DNA of 64,000 nt from Gyrodactylus bullatarudis (taxonomy: Eukaryota; Platyhelminthes; Monogenea; Gyrodactylidea; Gyrodactylidae), in assembly GCA_012064415.1 (NCBI GenBank), contig SSNU01000051.1, forward strand, positions 555,021 through 619,020, read 5' to 3'. The position numbers and the translations under genes were made by a program. Shown here one piece after another: positions 35,001 to 48,200 of the stretch. The notes under the pieces were generated by a model, which saw nothing but the letters and a program-made list of their open reading frames with translations, had not been told where the DNA came from and ran no database searches. Numbering within the stretch: the first letter of the stretch is position 1; every line of letters begins with the position of its first letter.

Positions 35001-36934
35001 CATAAATTCCAGGAAATTATTAGCCCTCAGTACTCAGAAGACCAAAAGATTGAATTAAATCGAACAATTCTCAAGTTCATTTGCAGCATGAAATCAGCCA
35101 TTGAGTTTATTGAGTTGCCAAAAGAACACTTTAAGACAAAATATGGCCTAGCCTCGTTGCCGATAAACTTGGATTGTTGTGACATTACCATCTGGAATGA
35201 AGTAATGAATCGTTTTGAAATTTTCTCCCAACTAGTGGTACACTTCACAAAATTAGTCCCGGGTAAGTCGAAGGGAAAATATCTGAAATCTATTTACATT
35301 CAGTATTCCAAATTGCCGGTCAGTTTTTATCACCTAAAATATAAAATAGTATGGTATTGTCTTATTACTTATGAGTAGATATATTAAAAATGTTTGTTTT
35401 AATTTTAAAAGTGATTGCAACAAGTACCAAAACAAGCAATAAAATTGGAACGATAATGTTGCCGAACCTCATCAAGTATATTATTATTACTGGAGTCAAC
35501 ACTCATAAGGAAGATAAGAGAACGAACGAATAATAAGTGATAAGCGTTTTATTTCGCCGGGTCTCTTCAGACCTAATCCCGGGCTCTGATTATATACTAT
35601 TACATTGCAAATTTTTTCTGCTCTTCCATCGGATAAAAAGGAACTCATGGAGGGGGGTTTAATTGATGGATTCTTTTAAAATAAAATGTTTCAACTGGTT
35701 TTATAGATTTATTGAACATTTATCAAGCCTCTAGAATGTCTAAAGCTGTCTCTGCTTCCACACCATATTCTTAGATTAAAAATTGTGTTCGATAGATCTG
35801 TTCCTAATTTTCATTCTTTTTTTACACCCTTGAGCCGAAATTTGCTTCGATTTTATTGGTTGCGATCGAGAGATAGTCTTTAGTCATCATTATTCTATAC
35901 TCCTCTCTGATGGTTCATAAAGAATGAATAATTTATATCCACGTTGTAGGATTCGATCAGTTGTCAGTGCCAGCAAAAACATGTCTTCTTCGTGACAGTA
36001 TCTATTCGATAATCTTACTATTCCTCAGTCGAGACTTTAACTCAAAGACGTACGAGTTCAACTTTTTGAATTTCACATCAAATGAGATCTCGATTATACT
36101 CCACAACTATCCTGCCTTCAATTGTTGTGCTGAACACTTGAAAATATCCGGAAGTTTTATTAGAAACCTCTTGATAAATTCCACGGAATTGGCGATATTC
36201 TGTGTCATGGAGTTGCTTAAAAGTAAGTCGGCCTACTTCAATTATAGAGAATACAAAACTCTCTCATCTGTTTTTAGACTATCATATATTGAAGCCTCCA
36301 GAATCTTCCGATGCCCAGGGACTTTACTTCATTGCCAAACAGTCACTCGTTTACTTGATCAATGCTAGCAACGAATCGTCTTCGAACATCAAAACTTCTA
36401 GGATTTCTCAAATTGAAGGCTTGAGCGTTATGCTAACACGAATGAATAAGGAACATCAGACAATTTTAACCGATCTACGAGTAAGCTTTCTTACATATCT
36501 TGCGTCTATCTAATTTATAATATAGGATTTTTATCTTAAAAAATTGGTGGAAAATTTAGAATCTATATCTTGAATGGTAAAGAGTAGTGGTGGGGAGAAC
36601 TGTGGATCCCCTTGAGTAGCCTAGATCACTGGAAAAATACTTTGATTTCTTATTTGAAAGTTTTTCCATTCTCTTTTAGAAGAAGCGCCACGACCTGCAT
36701 TACCCCGAGTTGTATGTAGAAATATTCCAATTGAACGATGAGAAAACTTCCATTTTAAACTTGAATACCCTACGCAATGATGGTCTTGGCTATTGCGGCC
36801 TGCCATCCTCAAGTTCGGCCAACTCATCAACCTCTGGCATCGAAATAAAGACCGAGGACAATCTTGATGACCAACGCCCGTCAAATCTCAGCAACTCGCT
36901 GAGTGAACAAGATTTCATCAGCCAACCGTCATGA
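20030..36934 (+). CDS. Nuclear receptor with two DNA-binding domains (2DBD-NR)
   Basis: Nine exons: 20030-21001, 29304-29451, 32507-32613, 34186-34593, 34631-34891, 34944-35262, 35950-36222, 36278-36480 and 36680-36934 (TGA). They give 981 residues. Exon 4 could instead stop at 34557, since its intron is only 37 nt with the longer form. Residues 1-300 are a His/Asn/Ser/Gln-rich activation region with a Gln7 run. DBD1 starts at residue 303 ([14 protein letters not shown]) with P-box CEACKK and ends near 372 ([14 protein letters not shown]). DBD2 starts at 388 ([14 protein letters not shown]) with P-box CEGCKG and ends at [14 protein letters not shown]. Each DBD keeps all eight zinc cysteines. 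A Ser/Asn linker leads to a ligand-binding domain (about 640-915) with [15 protein letters not shown] (helix 3) and a probable AF-2 core LYVEIF at 908-913. Tandem-DBD receptors with P-boxes CEACKK and CEGCKG are known from schistosomes and some other protostomes. Confidence 0.93.
21040..21740. repeat. Foldback element, family FB2
   Basis: GGTTGAAAATTTTTGTG..GAAAGGAATCAAAT at 21093-21125 is inverted at 21670-21720 (ATTTGATTCCTTTCACAC, then CAAAAATTTTCAACTCAAAG). The left copy has lost about 14 nt. The word CTCACACCTTGAAATCGACA occurs again near 50240, so the sequence is dispersed. The loop of about 540 nt shows no protein. Confidence 0.6.
23876..23990 (-). repeat. tRNA-derived SINE with hammerhead-like core
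   Basis: On the minus strand the head at 23988-23930 has an A box (TGGCCTAGTGG) and B box (GTTTCGAATCC) at tRNA-like spacing. It cannot fold as a functional tRNA. About 13 nt further on, 23917-23893 reads CTGACGA, stem GTCTT, loop GATG, stem AGGAC, then GAAA. These are the two conserved hammerhead boxes with a five-base-pair stem II. A tRNA-type promoter followed by a hammerhead is the layout of the schistosome Sm-alpha SINE. I could not pair stems I and III convincingly, so self-cleavage is unproven. Confidence 0.55.
24204..24460. repeat. Dispersed repeat, copy 2
   Basis: Same orientation partner of 4130-4370, sharing ATCTTACTTTTTATCTATAA, AACTCTCTTTAAATTAGTAT and TATTTTCTGAGGCTTGAATG. It has an extra segment near 24253-24290. 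It is non-coding. Confidence 0.65.
27780..28150. repeat. Dispersed repeat, inverted relative to 51120-51390
   Basis: Blocks AAAGTCATTGCCCATTTTTC, TTCATTGAAAATTGAGC and CAATACAAAATAATA recur as reverse complements, in reversed order, at 51120-51390. Both copies are in introns. No protein is seen, and the family is unknown to me. Confidence 0.6.
29452..32506 (+). other. Intron between DBD1 and DBD2 exons of the receptor (3.1 kb)
   Basis: AT-rich and without a supported gene. Short dispersed-repeat pieces occur (AGCATGATAGCAAACTT near 32300). An open stretch at 29801-30016 has no recognisable domain and is not annotated as coding. Confidence 0.5.
32614..34185 (+). other. Intron splitting DBD2 (1.6 kb)
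   Basis: Separates the CEGCK and GFFRR codons. It holds an FB1 foldback copy at 32842-33265, and a short piece with a tRNA B-box-like word near 33560-33600 that I could not confirm. Otherwise there is nothing recognisable. Confidence 0.6.
32842..33265. repeat. Foldback element, family FB1, copy in receptor intron
   Basis: The left end is GTTGATATGAAGTTGGGAAT, then CTATGATTTTTACA. The right end is its inverse (TGTAAAAATCCTAGATTCCC, then AACTTCATATCAATTAGCTC). It matches the ends at 4821-5318. The two open frames inside, one on each strand, are products of the AT-rich palindrome. Confidence 0.75.
35263..35949 (+). other. Receptor intron 6 (0.7 kb)
   Basis: Lies between the helix-3 exon and the next LBD exon. 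No repeat or gene recognised. Confidence 0.5.
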
Positions 36935-37679
36935 ACAAAGTTGCTTCTTAAAGTTAAACTCAGGAACAAATTTTTTTTATTTTGAAAAAAAGCTTCACAC
37001 ACACCACAACCTTATCCCAACCTACCCCTTTTATATAACTACAAGTTTTCTCATGTATTATGATAAAAAGGAAAAAAATGCGCCAAAACTACAAAAAATG
37101 AAAAGATTCTGAAGTAAGCAAGATGTTTACTTTTAAAGTTTGGGATTCAGCGCCGTTGATCATTTGATTGATATATTTCAGATTCTGACATCTAAAATTG
37201 ATTAATTTGTAGAGTTAACCAAAGCATATATACACACATATTATCGGCATATAAGTATGACTCGACTTTTTAAAATCTAAACCAATTCAACACAATGTTT
37301 TCAAGAGAGAGACCAAGACAATTTCCCATGATAGCCGCTCCCCTCCCCCCATTAACAACCAAAACATACAAAAGACCCCCTTTTATACCTAAATATTCAA
37401 ATAATAATATTAATAATAATTATTACTCTGTAGTTTCTAAAATACAACTGAAAAATGAATGCCTCTTATATGAACTCTTATAGAAAATGATTTTTTACCT
37501 AAAAACCAATGCCCTTTTTATGAAAAAACGTTTTTATTGTTACACAAACAATTTTTTACAATAAATTTCTAATTTCAGTTCTCTTTTGCCAGAAAATGAC
37601 TGGAGTTGAACTCAAATACAACTTCAACACTTTCTTTGAAGACCGAAAGGTGCCTTGGACTTTTTTGAACCATTTTAGA
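36935..37679. other. Convergent 3' region between receptor and galactosyltransferase genes
   Basis: The receptor (+) and galactosyltransferase (-) transcripts converge here. The stretch should hold both 3' UTRs. AATAAA-like words are common because of base composition, so I do not assign poly(A) signals. There is no additional gene. Confidence 0.55.
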
Positions 37680-38771
37680 CTACTGTGTAGTAGAATTCTT
37701 TTCTCTGTAGCATAATTCGTCTCTCTGATAGAAGGCCCAGAGTTTTTTCATCAACTCGACATCCCCTGAGCAATGATGGGAAATGATTCGATGTGGGGGT
37801 AGCAGTTTTAGTGTATTCTCGTTGTACGAGAAAAATTGCCCACTTTTTGGGATTATATTCATCTTTAGAAGGATTATTCCGATCAAGACATCGTCAATCT
37901 TCAAGTATTTTGTATACTGAAAAGCTTTCGCTAGTTTATCGGCCATACGCATGGATAAAACAATATGCCCCCCGCCAATATAAACTGGATACTTGTCATA
38001 GGGATACTCATCAATTGATACCTGCCATTTTGCATGTTTTTCACGCATTGGTTTTGATGTGCTTATCACATATCCACTAATCAATGAATCCATATCTCCT
38101 GACATCAGAGTTCTTATGTAATCTGCAAGATTCCTCGGATGAATGAAGTAATCCTGATCAATCATTACTAAGATCTTGGCCCTTTTGTACTTTTCATGGG
38201 TATACTTCATTGTGGCGAAAACCTTGTATGTCGACCTGAAATAGTCTTCCCTATGATTCAGCAATATGATATCCTCATGCATATTGCATTCTTGCCTTAC
38301 CTTGGCCATCAGATTTTCATCCTCATCAAGACCCAGAATGAAAGCATGGGTTAGATTCATGCCGACACTACATGACTTATTGGCATACGTCTCTCGAATG
38401 GTTTTGCGAAATTCCATATCTTTTGGCGTTGACTTTATTGCAAGAACATAGTCAAGTTGTCTTTCTCGTTCCCCTATCGGCATGGAATCATACCAAACTC
38501 CGGGGATATCATTCAGTTTTGGATAGTTTCGCTCTTTACCATCATGCTGGGCAATAATTTCATAAATATCGTCATTCAAGGGATACTCAAAGTTATCTAG
38601 GCCGATAATTTCTCCAAGGTCATTTCTTTTGTGGTCCTTCATAGCTGAGAGATATTCATTCAATCGTTTCTCCTGTTCATAATTCCAATAGAAAAAGATT
38701 AACTGTACAAAGCTTATAACCAAGCACAACAATAGAACATAGTTTAAGAGCATATTTTCATCTAACTTCAC
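37680..38771 (-). CDS. Beta-1,3-galactosyltransferase-like glycosyltransferase (GT31)
   Basis: Intronless, 363 residues. A short cytoplasmic start and one hydrophobic helix (residues 9-29, YVLLLCLVISFVQLIFFYW) make it a type II Golgi membrane protein. The luminal domain shows the family blocks in order: DYVLAIKSTPKDMEFRKTIRETY (start of the catalytic fold, residues 107-129), VMIDQDYF with the metal/nucleotide-sugar DxD motif as DQD (205-207), YPVYIGGGHIVLS (261-273) and KIDDVLIG (291-298, usually EDV.IG). Two N-glycosylation sites lie at NKS (131) and NLT (139). It probably transfers a galactose or N-acetylglucosamine to glycoprotein or glycolipid chains; donor and acceptor cannot be told. 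It lies 475 bp downstream of the RasGAP gene on the same strand. Confidence 0.85.
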   Translation of the reverse strand: MKLDENMLLNYVLLLCLVISFVQLIFFYWNYEQEKRLNEYLSAMKDHKRNDLGEIIGLDNFEYPLNDDIYEIIAQHDGKERNYPKLNDIPGVWYDSMPIGERERQLDYVLAIKSTPKDMEFRKTIRETYANKSCSVGMNLTHAFILGLDEDENLMAKVRQECNMHEDIILLNHREDYFRSTYKVFATMKYTHEKYKRAKILVMIDQDYFIHPRNLADYIRTLMSGDMDSLISGYVISTSKPMREKHAKWQVSIDEYPYDKYPVYIGGGHIVLSMRMADKLAKAFQYTKYLKIDDVLIGIILLKMNIIPKSGQFFSYNENTLKLLPPHRIISHHCSGDVELMKKLWAFYQRDELCYREKNSTTQ

Positions 38772-39245
38772 CTCGTTACATAACTGACATTCAGTGTAAT
38801 TTTGATCAGTTTTATATGAAATCTGTTTTTGTTCATCACATGAAAGTACATTAAATGATTATCGATTTTGTTGTTGCTTGTTCCGTCCAAATACACAGGA
38901 CATTGAGAAATTTCCTGGCTAGATTGAAGCATTCAATATCAGGTTTTGATAGATAACTCTTAATGATAATTGAGCTAAAATGACTCTAGATTCTTAGATC
39001 AGGATCAGTGACTCAAAGAATCAATCAGAAATATTGTTGATAAATCAATCATTTACATAATTATAGATATATTTAATTCTTTTTTTGACAAAAACCACAA
39101 AAATGTCTTTGAAATCTTATCTTGTTGTCAATAAGCTTACATTTATAGTCTCTCCATCAAGAAAATAAAATAAAGATACAAGAAACAACAAGAAACATGG
39201 CCGAATGCTGCTTTCCATTTTGAAGAATCAGGCTTAAACTGACTG
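38772..39245. other. Spacer between RasGAP 3' end and galactosyltransferase start
   Basis: This 474-bp stretch should hold the RasGAP 3' UTR and the promoter of the downstream gene. Nothing else is recognised. Confidence 0.5.
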
Positions 39246-42200
39246 TCAGTACTCGTAGGGATTATTAATCTGAGGGAGTTTAGAATCTTTGGTTTTGGCA
39301 TTATCTCTGGCTAATAAAATATCCTTGAAGCTTTTATTTCGGAAACTTCTCTTGAATGAGTTTTGTGTGGAATTCAGGGAGGTTTTTGTTGTTTCAGGCG
39401 CTTCTGCTTGAAAGAGATCAATGGATGAACGATGACCGTTTGTCAACTTTTTATTGCTTCCAAGGCTGAAAATGAATTGATTGTTAATTTATAATTAAAA
39501 TTAATAAATGGATAGAAACATACCTTTCCAAAGCATTGGTTAAATTTCTATAAGATGTGTTCAATTTCTTGAAAGATAACTGACCATTCATGCATGGTGA
39601 TCGTGGCTCCTCTTTCTTGTGGACATCCTTAACATTCTTCTTCTTCAACGACATGAGCTGAATATCAAAGTTTTCCACGTTCTCATAAATCTGATAGCTA
39701 TCTCGGGTTTGTGAGTGACTTTCTGTAGCCTAAAACAAATATATATACATTTAAAATACAAATATATATAAATTCCATGGATCTACTTATAAGTATATAC
39801 ACAAAATTATCTTTCTTTTTTCATAAATATATTGTATACAGATTTGTACTAGATTTTTTGATTCTAAAACTTACCTTAACAATAGGAGACAAATGGTTTG
39901 TGTCATCATCTTCGTTCACACTATTGGCGACAAAGTCATAAATTGGACTGGTGCTCTTGTAACGATCAACTGAAATTGGTCTTTCTTCCGAGGAGGAATT
40001 AAACGGTTCATCATAGTCTGATTCTCGATAGATGGATCCCTTTAGACTATCCGTGGAGTTTGGCGTAAAAATCTTGTTCATTGAATGACTGTGGGAGAAC
40101 TTATCTAGGGAGTCTTTCTGGTTTGTTGTATCAACTAGGGACCCGATTGTCAAATGACTCTTCACCTTTTCAACCTGCTTCTTGCAGCTTGTCCTGGCCT
40201 CGAGGTTGAGAACAATGTCGAAAAGTTGTCGGAGAATTCCAGATCCAAGCTTTTTCATATCAAACTAGAGAGAAATATGTACTAAATTAGTTTTTTTAAC
40301 GATTTTTCACCAACTTTATTGATGAAATTTTGTAATCTGATAGCTTTTCCAGTACTGGTTTCAATGGGGAAAACAGTTTTTCCATTAAAAAAAATGCCAT
40401 CAGATCACAAATCATCCCAAAAATAAATGGGGTATTCTACATTTTTATGCATTTACATTAAATAAGAATAGATAAGTATGGATATTTGACCAGAATATTG
40501 AACTCATCGTTGGGCAGTTGGCATTTTCGGCTTATTATAATAGTCAAATTAATAAAACTAGGCAAGGACATAATGATTATAGGAATCTATATATTGAATT
40601 TTTCAAGCTCAATAGTCAAAACGAGACACGAAAAAGATTATTTCAATAGCTCACATTTGTCTGAAAACTTTTAACTAGAACATGATGAAGTTCTGCCAGA
40701 ATAATCCGTTCATCAGAGACTGAATTCCTTTGGATCTTATGAGAGTTACGAGATGAACTGCTCGTTGTCAGGCCAGAAGATGAGGTGAGGGAATCAGTCA
40801 ACTTTTGGTATGGCTCCTTTCTCATTGAGTCATCGAGAGTGTCGTTGGTTGAAATCGACCGGAGGAATGCGTCGACACGTTTTGATTGACACTCAATGTA
40901 AACATTCAAAAAAGACATGTACGGCTCCTAGAAACAAAAATCATGTTATTTTATGAAAAGTTACAATTCAAAATGGTCATACCAATGTAGAAAAATTAGA
41001 CGAAAATTCCCAGTTGTGATAACGTAGGTACGTATCAAAGAGATAACTAAGCTTTGATGAAAAAACCAAGATTGGTAAAATTTAGTTTTCATCTACCTAC
41101 TTATTAGTATATGGTAAATAGACTTTCTTTAAAGGGTACAAAATAATCCTTATAAAATAGAATTCCCATTAGAATCGTTTAATTATTTTCAGTTTTTTTC
41201 TCGGTTTTTTTACGTCTAATCTTCTTAATTGCCTTATACCAACAGTTTATTTTTACTAATGAATAATACAGCACCTATATTTACAAAGGTTACTAGAATA
41301 ATTTCGTTCTGGGTGCTTAGGTTTATTTTTATCTAACCACAGGCTCATTATAATGAACTGAGTAATGCATGATAATTTCAACTCTATATATAGAGTTTCT
41401 AATGAAAGTACAGGAGGTAAAAAAGATCCAAAGATGAATAATCCTCTGATTGGCCCAAATTGTTCAACTTTTCCCAGCTTTAATCTCATTCTGAAGATGA
41501 TTGATAACTAAGAATTTTTTCCTATAAAACCATTGGTCTCGAGTTTGTTCTGATATACAAAATCTCGATTGAAAATGACAATTTTCGAACAAGCGCCAAG
41601 ATTTTTGAATAGTTTTTGTAAAATTTTGAACAAAAATATAGTAAAAATTGAGTCTTTCTTACATGTTGAAAGGAGTTCCTTGGAAGTTAATTAAATTTTG
41701 ATGATTTTAGAGAAAATGGGATTTTTATCGATAAAGTTTTTGAATATATTTTGATCTTTTTGTATCTAAAAAATTATAAAAGTTATAGCGGTTCAAAGTT
41801 TTTCTATATGACAAAAAATACACCAGTTTTGGGAGGGGAGGGAGACTTTGAACCGCTATAACTTTTATAATTTGTTAGATACAGAAGAGATCAAAATATA
41901 TCTAGAAGCTTGATGAAATTTCAATTCGATAGATGGTAAATATGTTGAGAATATTTTAAGGCATTGAAAGCATTTCGAAATTACCCAAAGTACCAAAAAT
42001 CTATATCTGCTCTTAATGTGAACGATTGTTAGACACACAAATAGACTACTTATCAATAAGCTTTAATTTTAGATTAAAAATATATTTTAACATGCTTAGT
42101 TTTATTTGACTCAGTCGATTCTATGTATCGTGAGAAGGAATAAGTTAAAAAGTGAAAATTTATTTTCCAATAAACTCAAACAACCAATGAAATTCATTCA

Positions 42201-45200
42201 TTAGGGAGACAGAGGGGAAATGTCTATAAAATTAAATTATTTTCTCTGTCTAGATAGATTTTCACACCTCTTTCAATTTGATTAGGAGGGATGGTCAAGC
42301 GAATTTAGAATTAGTCGGTTAATCAATTAACTAACCATAAAATTTCTTAAGCCTGATTCAACATGAGAATACTGAACCTGAACACGCAATGGTCATGCAA
42401 ACGCGTCGACGGTGATTGTCATCACACGCCTTTCTCACGACAAGCTCATCAAATATAAAATACTAATCATATTTTGTCCAATCAGACTAGAGAATAGTAG
42501 AATACAGTTGTTGAGTCCTGCTCAAGAAAGAGCCTCCACAAAAGTTTTCCTAACTTTTCTATTTTATGAGTTTTTACTAAATTTTTTTTGGTCTTTAAAA
42601 TTTATTTATTACTGCGACAAATTATCTATTTGGAAGTTTATCCAAGACTTTTTAATATAATTTTAATAATAAAGTATTGGTAATTACTAGGGCGGTCACA
42701 AAATATTTTTTTCGTTTTGGAAGAAGACAGAACATTGAGTCCAAACGTGTGATCAGACATTTTATTATGAAACGATCGAGGTTAAAATAATATCCCAATC
42801 AAAAACCTTAAGAACAAACCTTATCACAAGATTGAGACGCTTTAGAAACAGCTTAATTCAAATGAAGAAACGATAGTAATAAAGAGAAATAAGATTTGCT
42901 CTCATGTTACCATTTATCTGACAAGGGCTTAGCCCGGAGAAATGGCAAAAAAATAGCAAAATTATTTTCATGAGGAAATAACCTTGGTGCTCAAGAATGT
43001 CAATTTTGAACCCCTTTATCATTTCTCAAGATTCTGTACTATTTTTATTTTCTTCAAAAGTTTGACAAATAATATAAACCTGGTTAGTATGAAAATGGGA
43101 GTTTTATGATTTTTACAAAATTCTCATTTCTTTTCATCAAGAAATCGAATTTGATCAAGATTTTTTGGAATGTAAATCATGATTTTCACGTAGGGTAAAT
43201 GATCAAAAAATCAACTCAAAGTTAAAATAATGTGAAATTTGACTGAAATTCCTAAACTCTGATACAGAAGAACTGATACAGAGGGGAAGAACTATTTCTT
43301 GGTATAATCATGCCCGAGATAGACCTGAGTTTCTTGGAGATTCGTGATGATTCTAATTCATATTAAGCTATCAATTTTTGGCCATCATTACTTTAACAAT
43401 ATATAGTGAATAGGCAAATTAATTTGAGTCTTCCCAAATATATATATCAAATAACACAGGAATGTGCGTGCGTGGGTGTGTGTATTTGTTTGATTGAGGC
43501 AAATGATGCTACGAGAAAATTTTCATGATGAAAGAGACGAGGAAAAATCAATAATTTAAAATTTAAACGCTAGTTCAGTTTGAGATCAGAGCTCATTAGT
43601 TCTCCCCCTCTCTCTGCTATGGTCACGCAAGTCAATGTTGAAGATGTATTTTTTCTTCTTCAAATATTGGATTCATTAGAATAAATAAAATAAAATAGAT
43701 AGAGTCTAAATTTGGTCTTGGGAGATCGGAGAAATTCTTCATTATTGTAAAAAATAGGAATATCAGAATTTACATTTTTACTTGGAAAATACGTCTTTCT
43801 CTGGAGTCTATTTGGTCTATTATTACTCTAGACAAAAGACTGACTGAGTTACGATAATCTGAAGAAAAATCTGCCCATCTTATCACAATTTAAGGATGGC
43901 TGGTACAATTTCTGCATTAAATTTTTGTCCAGGTACTTTTTAGTACTATTTTTCTGAATTAAGTCTCAGCGAATAGTAATCTTCAACTAGTAAAAGACCT
44001 ATCAAAATTTTTGATGAATGAGCAACTAGATTCCTTGAGCTAGCAGTATCTCATCGTGTAAGCTGATAGCAAGTCAAAAATTATTCCATAGAATTAGTAA
44101 TTTAAACTACATATTTTGTAGAATATGCGCTATAACAGTTAAATGGTGAAAAATATTTGACAAAAAATCAGAAATTTTGATGACACAAGATTTGAATAAT
44201 TCAAAATTTTGCAAGAACTTACTGTGAAGTACTTTTTTCTTCTTATTTTTCAGTTTGAGATACTATTTTTTATTTTATTTGGTACTATTTTTGAGGCCCT
44301 AGTAAGAACTACAAAGCCTCAGAAAATATAAAGTACTTTTCAAAATTTAAAAATAGTCGAGAACTCGAAATTATCTTATTTCATATTATTAGAGTTTTTT
44401 AACTCACCTTTTCATTGGTCAAATTCAAATTCGTCAGGGAAAGGAGAGCCTTTGATAAGATGGTCAGGTTTCTGCACACATGCACTTGTGTTGGATACGT
44501 TGAGAGGATATTAAAGAGGGACGGCGACATAATCGCTGGACAAATGAAGCGTAGAAAGAGACAACTTGAAATGATCTTGTTGCAGACCTCTGAGCCGAAT
44601 CGGAGCTCCAAAGTTTCCCGTATTTTTACAAAGAAATTCAAAAGTTTCCTTTAAGAGAGAATGAAAAAGTGTCAAAGTGTAACGTCAGTTCAAATTGGAA
44701 TTGAACTTACATGGGAAATTCGGAAACACTGAGTTGAACAGCTCTCCAGAGGAGGTCAAGGTACTGGAGCAGGGTACATTGTGCATTGATCAAATAAAGA
44801 CTCGGACAAACATCTCCATTAGCATTCATAGTAAAGGCTAGTGGCTCTTGACTGGAGTTGTTATTGTTATTCGACAAGTAATGAGTCGTCTGATTTGCAT
44901 GATGGTTGCCGATCTGAGCGTTTGGAAAAAGATTCTCAATACTCAACTGGTTGGCTAGGATCAGGTGAGTGGATAGCCAGGGGGTTTTCAGCTTTGACTT
45001 TTCAATTAATTTACACGACATTGTTGGACTCGAATTCCAGACGCAGTAATCTCGTATGACTTTCTCAGAGTATCCATTCAACTCTAGAAAAAAAAAATAA
45101 AGCTAATTGAAGCAAAAGTTGAGACTCTCTTTTGCTTTTCAAGGTTTGAGCTTAAACTTTTTATTGATTTAAAAGTGGTCAAAAAAGATTTTTCTAGGAT

Positions 45201-48200
45201 TAGATTTAGACAAGGTCAAGATAAGAGAATTAATGAAATTTCGATAGTTCAATATTCTCCGAAAATAATGGAACTATTGGACATTTCACGGGGATATTCG
45301 GCTTCCTTGTCTATTCTTGGTGCTAAAAAAATTTTCTGGCCGCATTCCAACTTTCAAATCAATATAATTTATCAGTTCCAAGTTGGAAAAAATAGAATTT
45401 CAGAAAAAATGGGAAAACTCAAAATTTTAAAAACTTTCTATCGATTTTTGTTGATTTCAAAATTTGGGAGGGATCGAACGTTACCTCCCAAAATCAAAGT
45501 TAGATAAAGAAATCACTATTCAATTTCTGATCTGATCTCGGATCTACCTAATTTATCAATTCTCAATCAGGCGAAATTCGAGTGTTCCCCCTACGACCAT
45601 TTTGTTTTGTGAAAATCATTTCTCGAATTAACTAACATGTATATAGGAGATATAGAATCAAGTTTAATTAATTTTTATTTCACTCTTTAGATTTGAATCT
45701 GCGTAATATTACATACAGTGCATTGGCTCTCTGTTGATTATTAAACTGGAGAGAATTCATTCCAGATTTTTTACATTATGGGCCTACTCCTGTACTGCAC
45801 ACACTGGTTATATATTTTATTTTTTAACAAAGAAGAAACACACCTGATTTTATAGCGAGTAAAATAATTTACCCGTGTATTTAAATATATACAATGTAAA
45901 TACACCATGTACTAAACAGTAGCTTCTCTTCTTGTAATAATAATAATAATGGTGTTTTTTGTTGATGCATAAAGATAGATGTTATGCAAACACATGTGTA
46001 ATCTTGCCTCTGAAAAAAAATAGAGAATGCACTAAAATAAATTTTTCATAGGTTTAAATGAATCAATCGATAGATTTATTATGTAAATATAGCACACACC
46101 AAGGATATTTAACACAAATGGGATAAATTTGTAAGCTAAAGGCCAAGTTGGCCTATAATGGCATCTGATATAGCGAAAGCTCGTAAGAATTATGTCTAGC
46201 GATATCAGAAAATTTCAGATCTAAATAAGACTCCTACATTATTACTCTCAACATTCTAGCCACAGCTCATGTTCAAATTCTTTCTAGGATTAAATCATCA
46301 ACTGTTAAGAGGAACAAGATTATAAACGCTAAAAAGTAATTAGTAGGGCAACCAAATGACTTTTTTTGGCCTGTTTGAATTTACAGCTACAGCTTATATT
46401 AAGATAATTAAGAATCTCGTTTTTTTCCAAGACAATCAAAAATTGGTGAAAATATAACCAATCAGATTTAGACTAGGTCCCTTTATTCTTAAACATTGAA
46501 AATTACATTAGATCAAGATCACTTTCAAACTAAACGAAAAGCAGAATCTCTAGGTCTTGAAAGTCAATACCATACCTCTTGTAAGAACTTTTAGAGACCA
46601 AAACAGAATTTTTGGTAAGAGAAATCGGCCCTTGTCGCGTAGGAGAATCTATATAAAAGGCAAACCAATTACCAAGAATATTCTCAAATTAGCTTAAACA
46701 ACTCAAACAAATAGAAATTGGCTGTAGCCCATAATCAAATCGTAAATATCCTCGCTTCAGCTTGGAAATAAAGAGAAATCAACCTGTAATTAGCGAGAAA
46801 GGACTAAATTGATACACTAGGTATCACTTAAATTTATAGAATTATTTCCCAGATTCTAAAAATTTTAATTTAGAACATTTCTAATTTTGTTATTTAGATC
46901 TCTTGATTCAATGGGATTGTAGAAATAATCGGTTGAGTGTAGTCGAGGTTTTGATCAATACTTTAAGCGTGTATGTAAGCCCTATTTAGAAGAAATAATA
47001 ATAGAAACATTAGAAATAATGTTTATAGTACAAAGAAATTTTCACGTGTATGATATATATATTCAGTGGTGAAAGCGTAACAAGATGCAAGAAATTATGG
47101 GCATAAAATTCATTCTCTTGTAACCTTTAAGAATAAACATATTTTATATAGGCTTATCTTTCCAGTGAATAATACATAGTAGCTAGCTTGGCCTGACCTT
47201 TAACGTCTATACATAAATAAAATCCTATGATGGGTATACATGTCAAGGTTGAAAGAGATTGTATATCCTTCCTAATTATTGATACGATCGTCATAGGTCA
47301 ACTAAATGTCCAACAATCTACATTTGCCAAAATAAGAAATGAAACCTTTAAAGAGGTGATCAAAACCTGTTTAGATTTTTAGACTCAATTTCCACTTGGT
47401 GTGTGTATTCGAGATTGATTCTGCTGAAGGACGTAAAGCGGATGGGCCAACAAAAGGAAACCAAAATGTCTCGTCTGGCTTGTTTGTTTAAAAATCTTTA
47501 TTTGTATAAGTAACTTTAGATCAGCAGTATATGAGGATGAAAAACTCACGATTAGTCTTGGGATTGACAAGGGAGTCCTTGATAGGATCTACTCCAGACT
47601 GTACAGGTGTCATGAGAAAGGAACATTTTGGTTGTGAATTACTGACAAACTTTGAAGGATCCACTTCCCAGGCCATTTTCTGATCGACAATTCTCTTGAT
47701 CAGATCTGACATTAGCAGTTTCAGGTACTAGAAAATAAGATATCAAATTTCGATTGATCTAACAAGTTTTTATAAATGCTATCTTGCCTCATTCTAACCT
47801 CAAAGAGTTATCATTTTATTCAAAATGGGAGTTTAAAATCACGATATCATTATCATTTGAAAGTGGAATAAGAACGAGTTTTGTCAACAGAAGAAACGCA
47901 CGAGGAAACGCAAGGAACATGGTAACCCTTTCAAGATCATGAATCATATATATCTGGACTAAAATATATACACCTAATTAATATGAAGATGGGAATTTAT
48001 GATTTTTACAAAATTATTAATTTTTTCATCAAGAAATCGAATTTGATCAAGATTTTTCTTGAATCTAGATCGAAGGTTCCACTTTCAGGATCTGAAGAAA
48101 AAAAAATTTTAAAAAATCAAATTTTAAGAAAGTTATGGCATATTTCAAATCTAGCGATGGCGCCGAATTATCATTTTTTTGAACTTTGAGTTGCTAATTT

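Larger units (their letters stand above)
40928..44407 (-). other. RasGAP intron, 3.5 kb
   Basis: Contains a small inverted repeat (41747-41906) and a solo FB1-type arm near 43085-43260. No exon is supported; the open stretches at 41256-41489 and 42412-42660 have no domain features. Confidence 0.55.

Noticed and set aside
45175..45507. 111-codon open frame in a RasGAP intron
   Set aside because: The words resemble the AT-rich dispersed repeats of this genome. No splice context or domain is seen.
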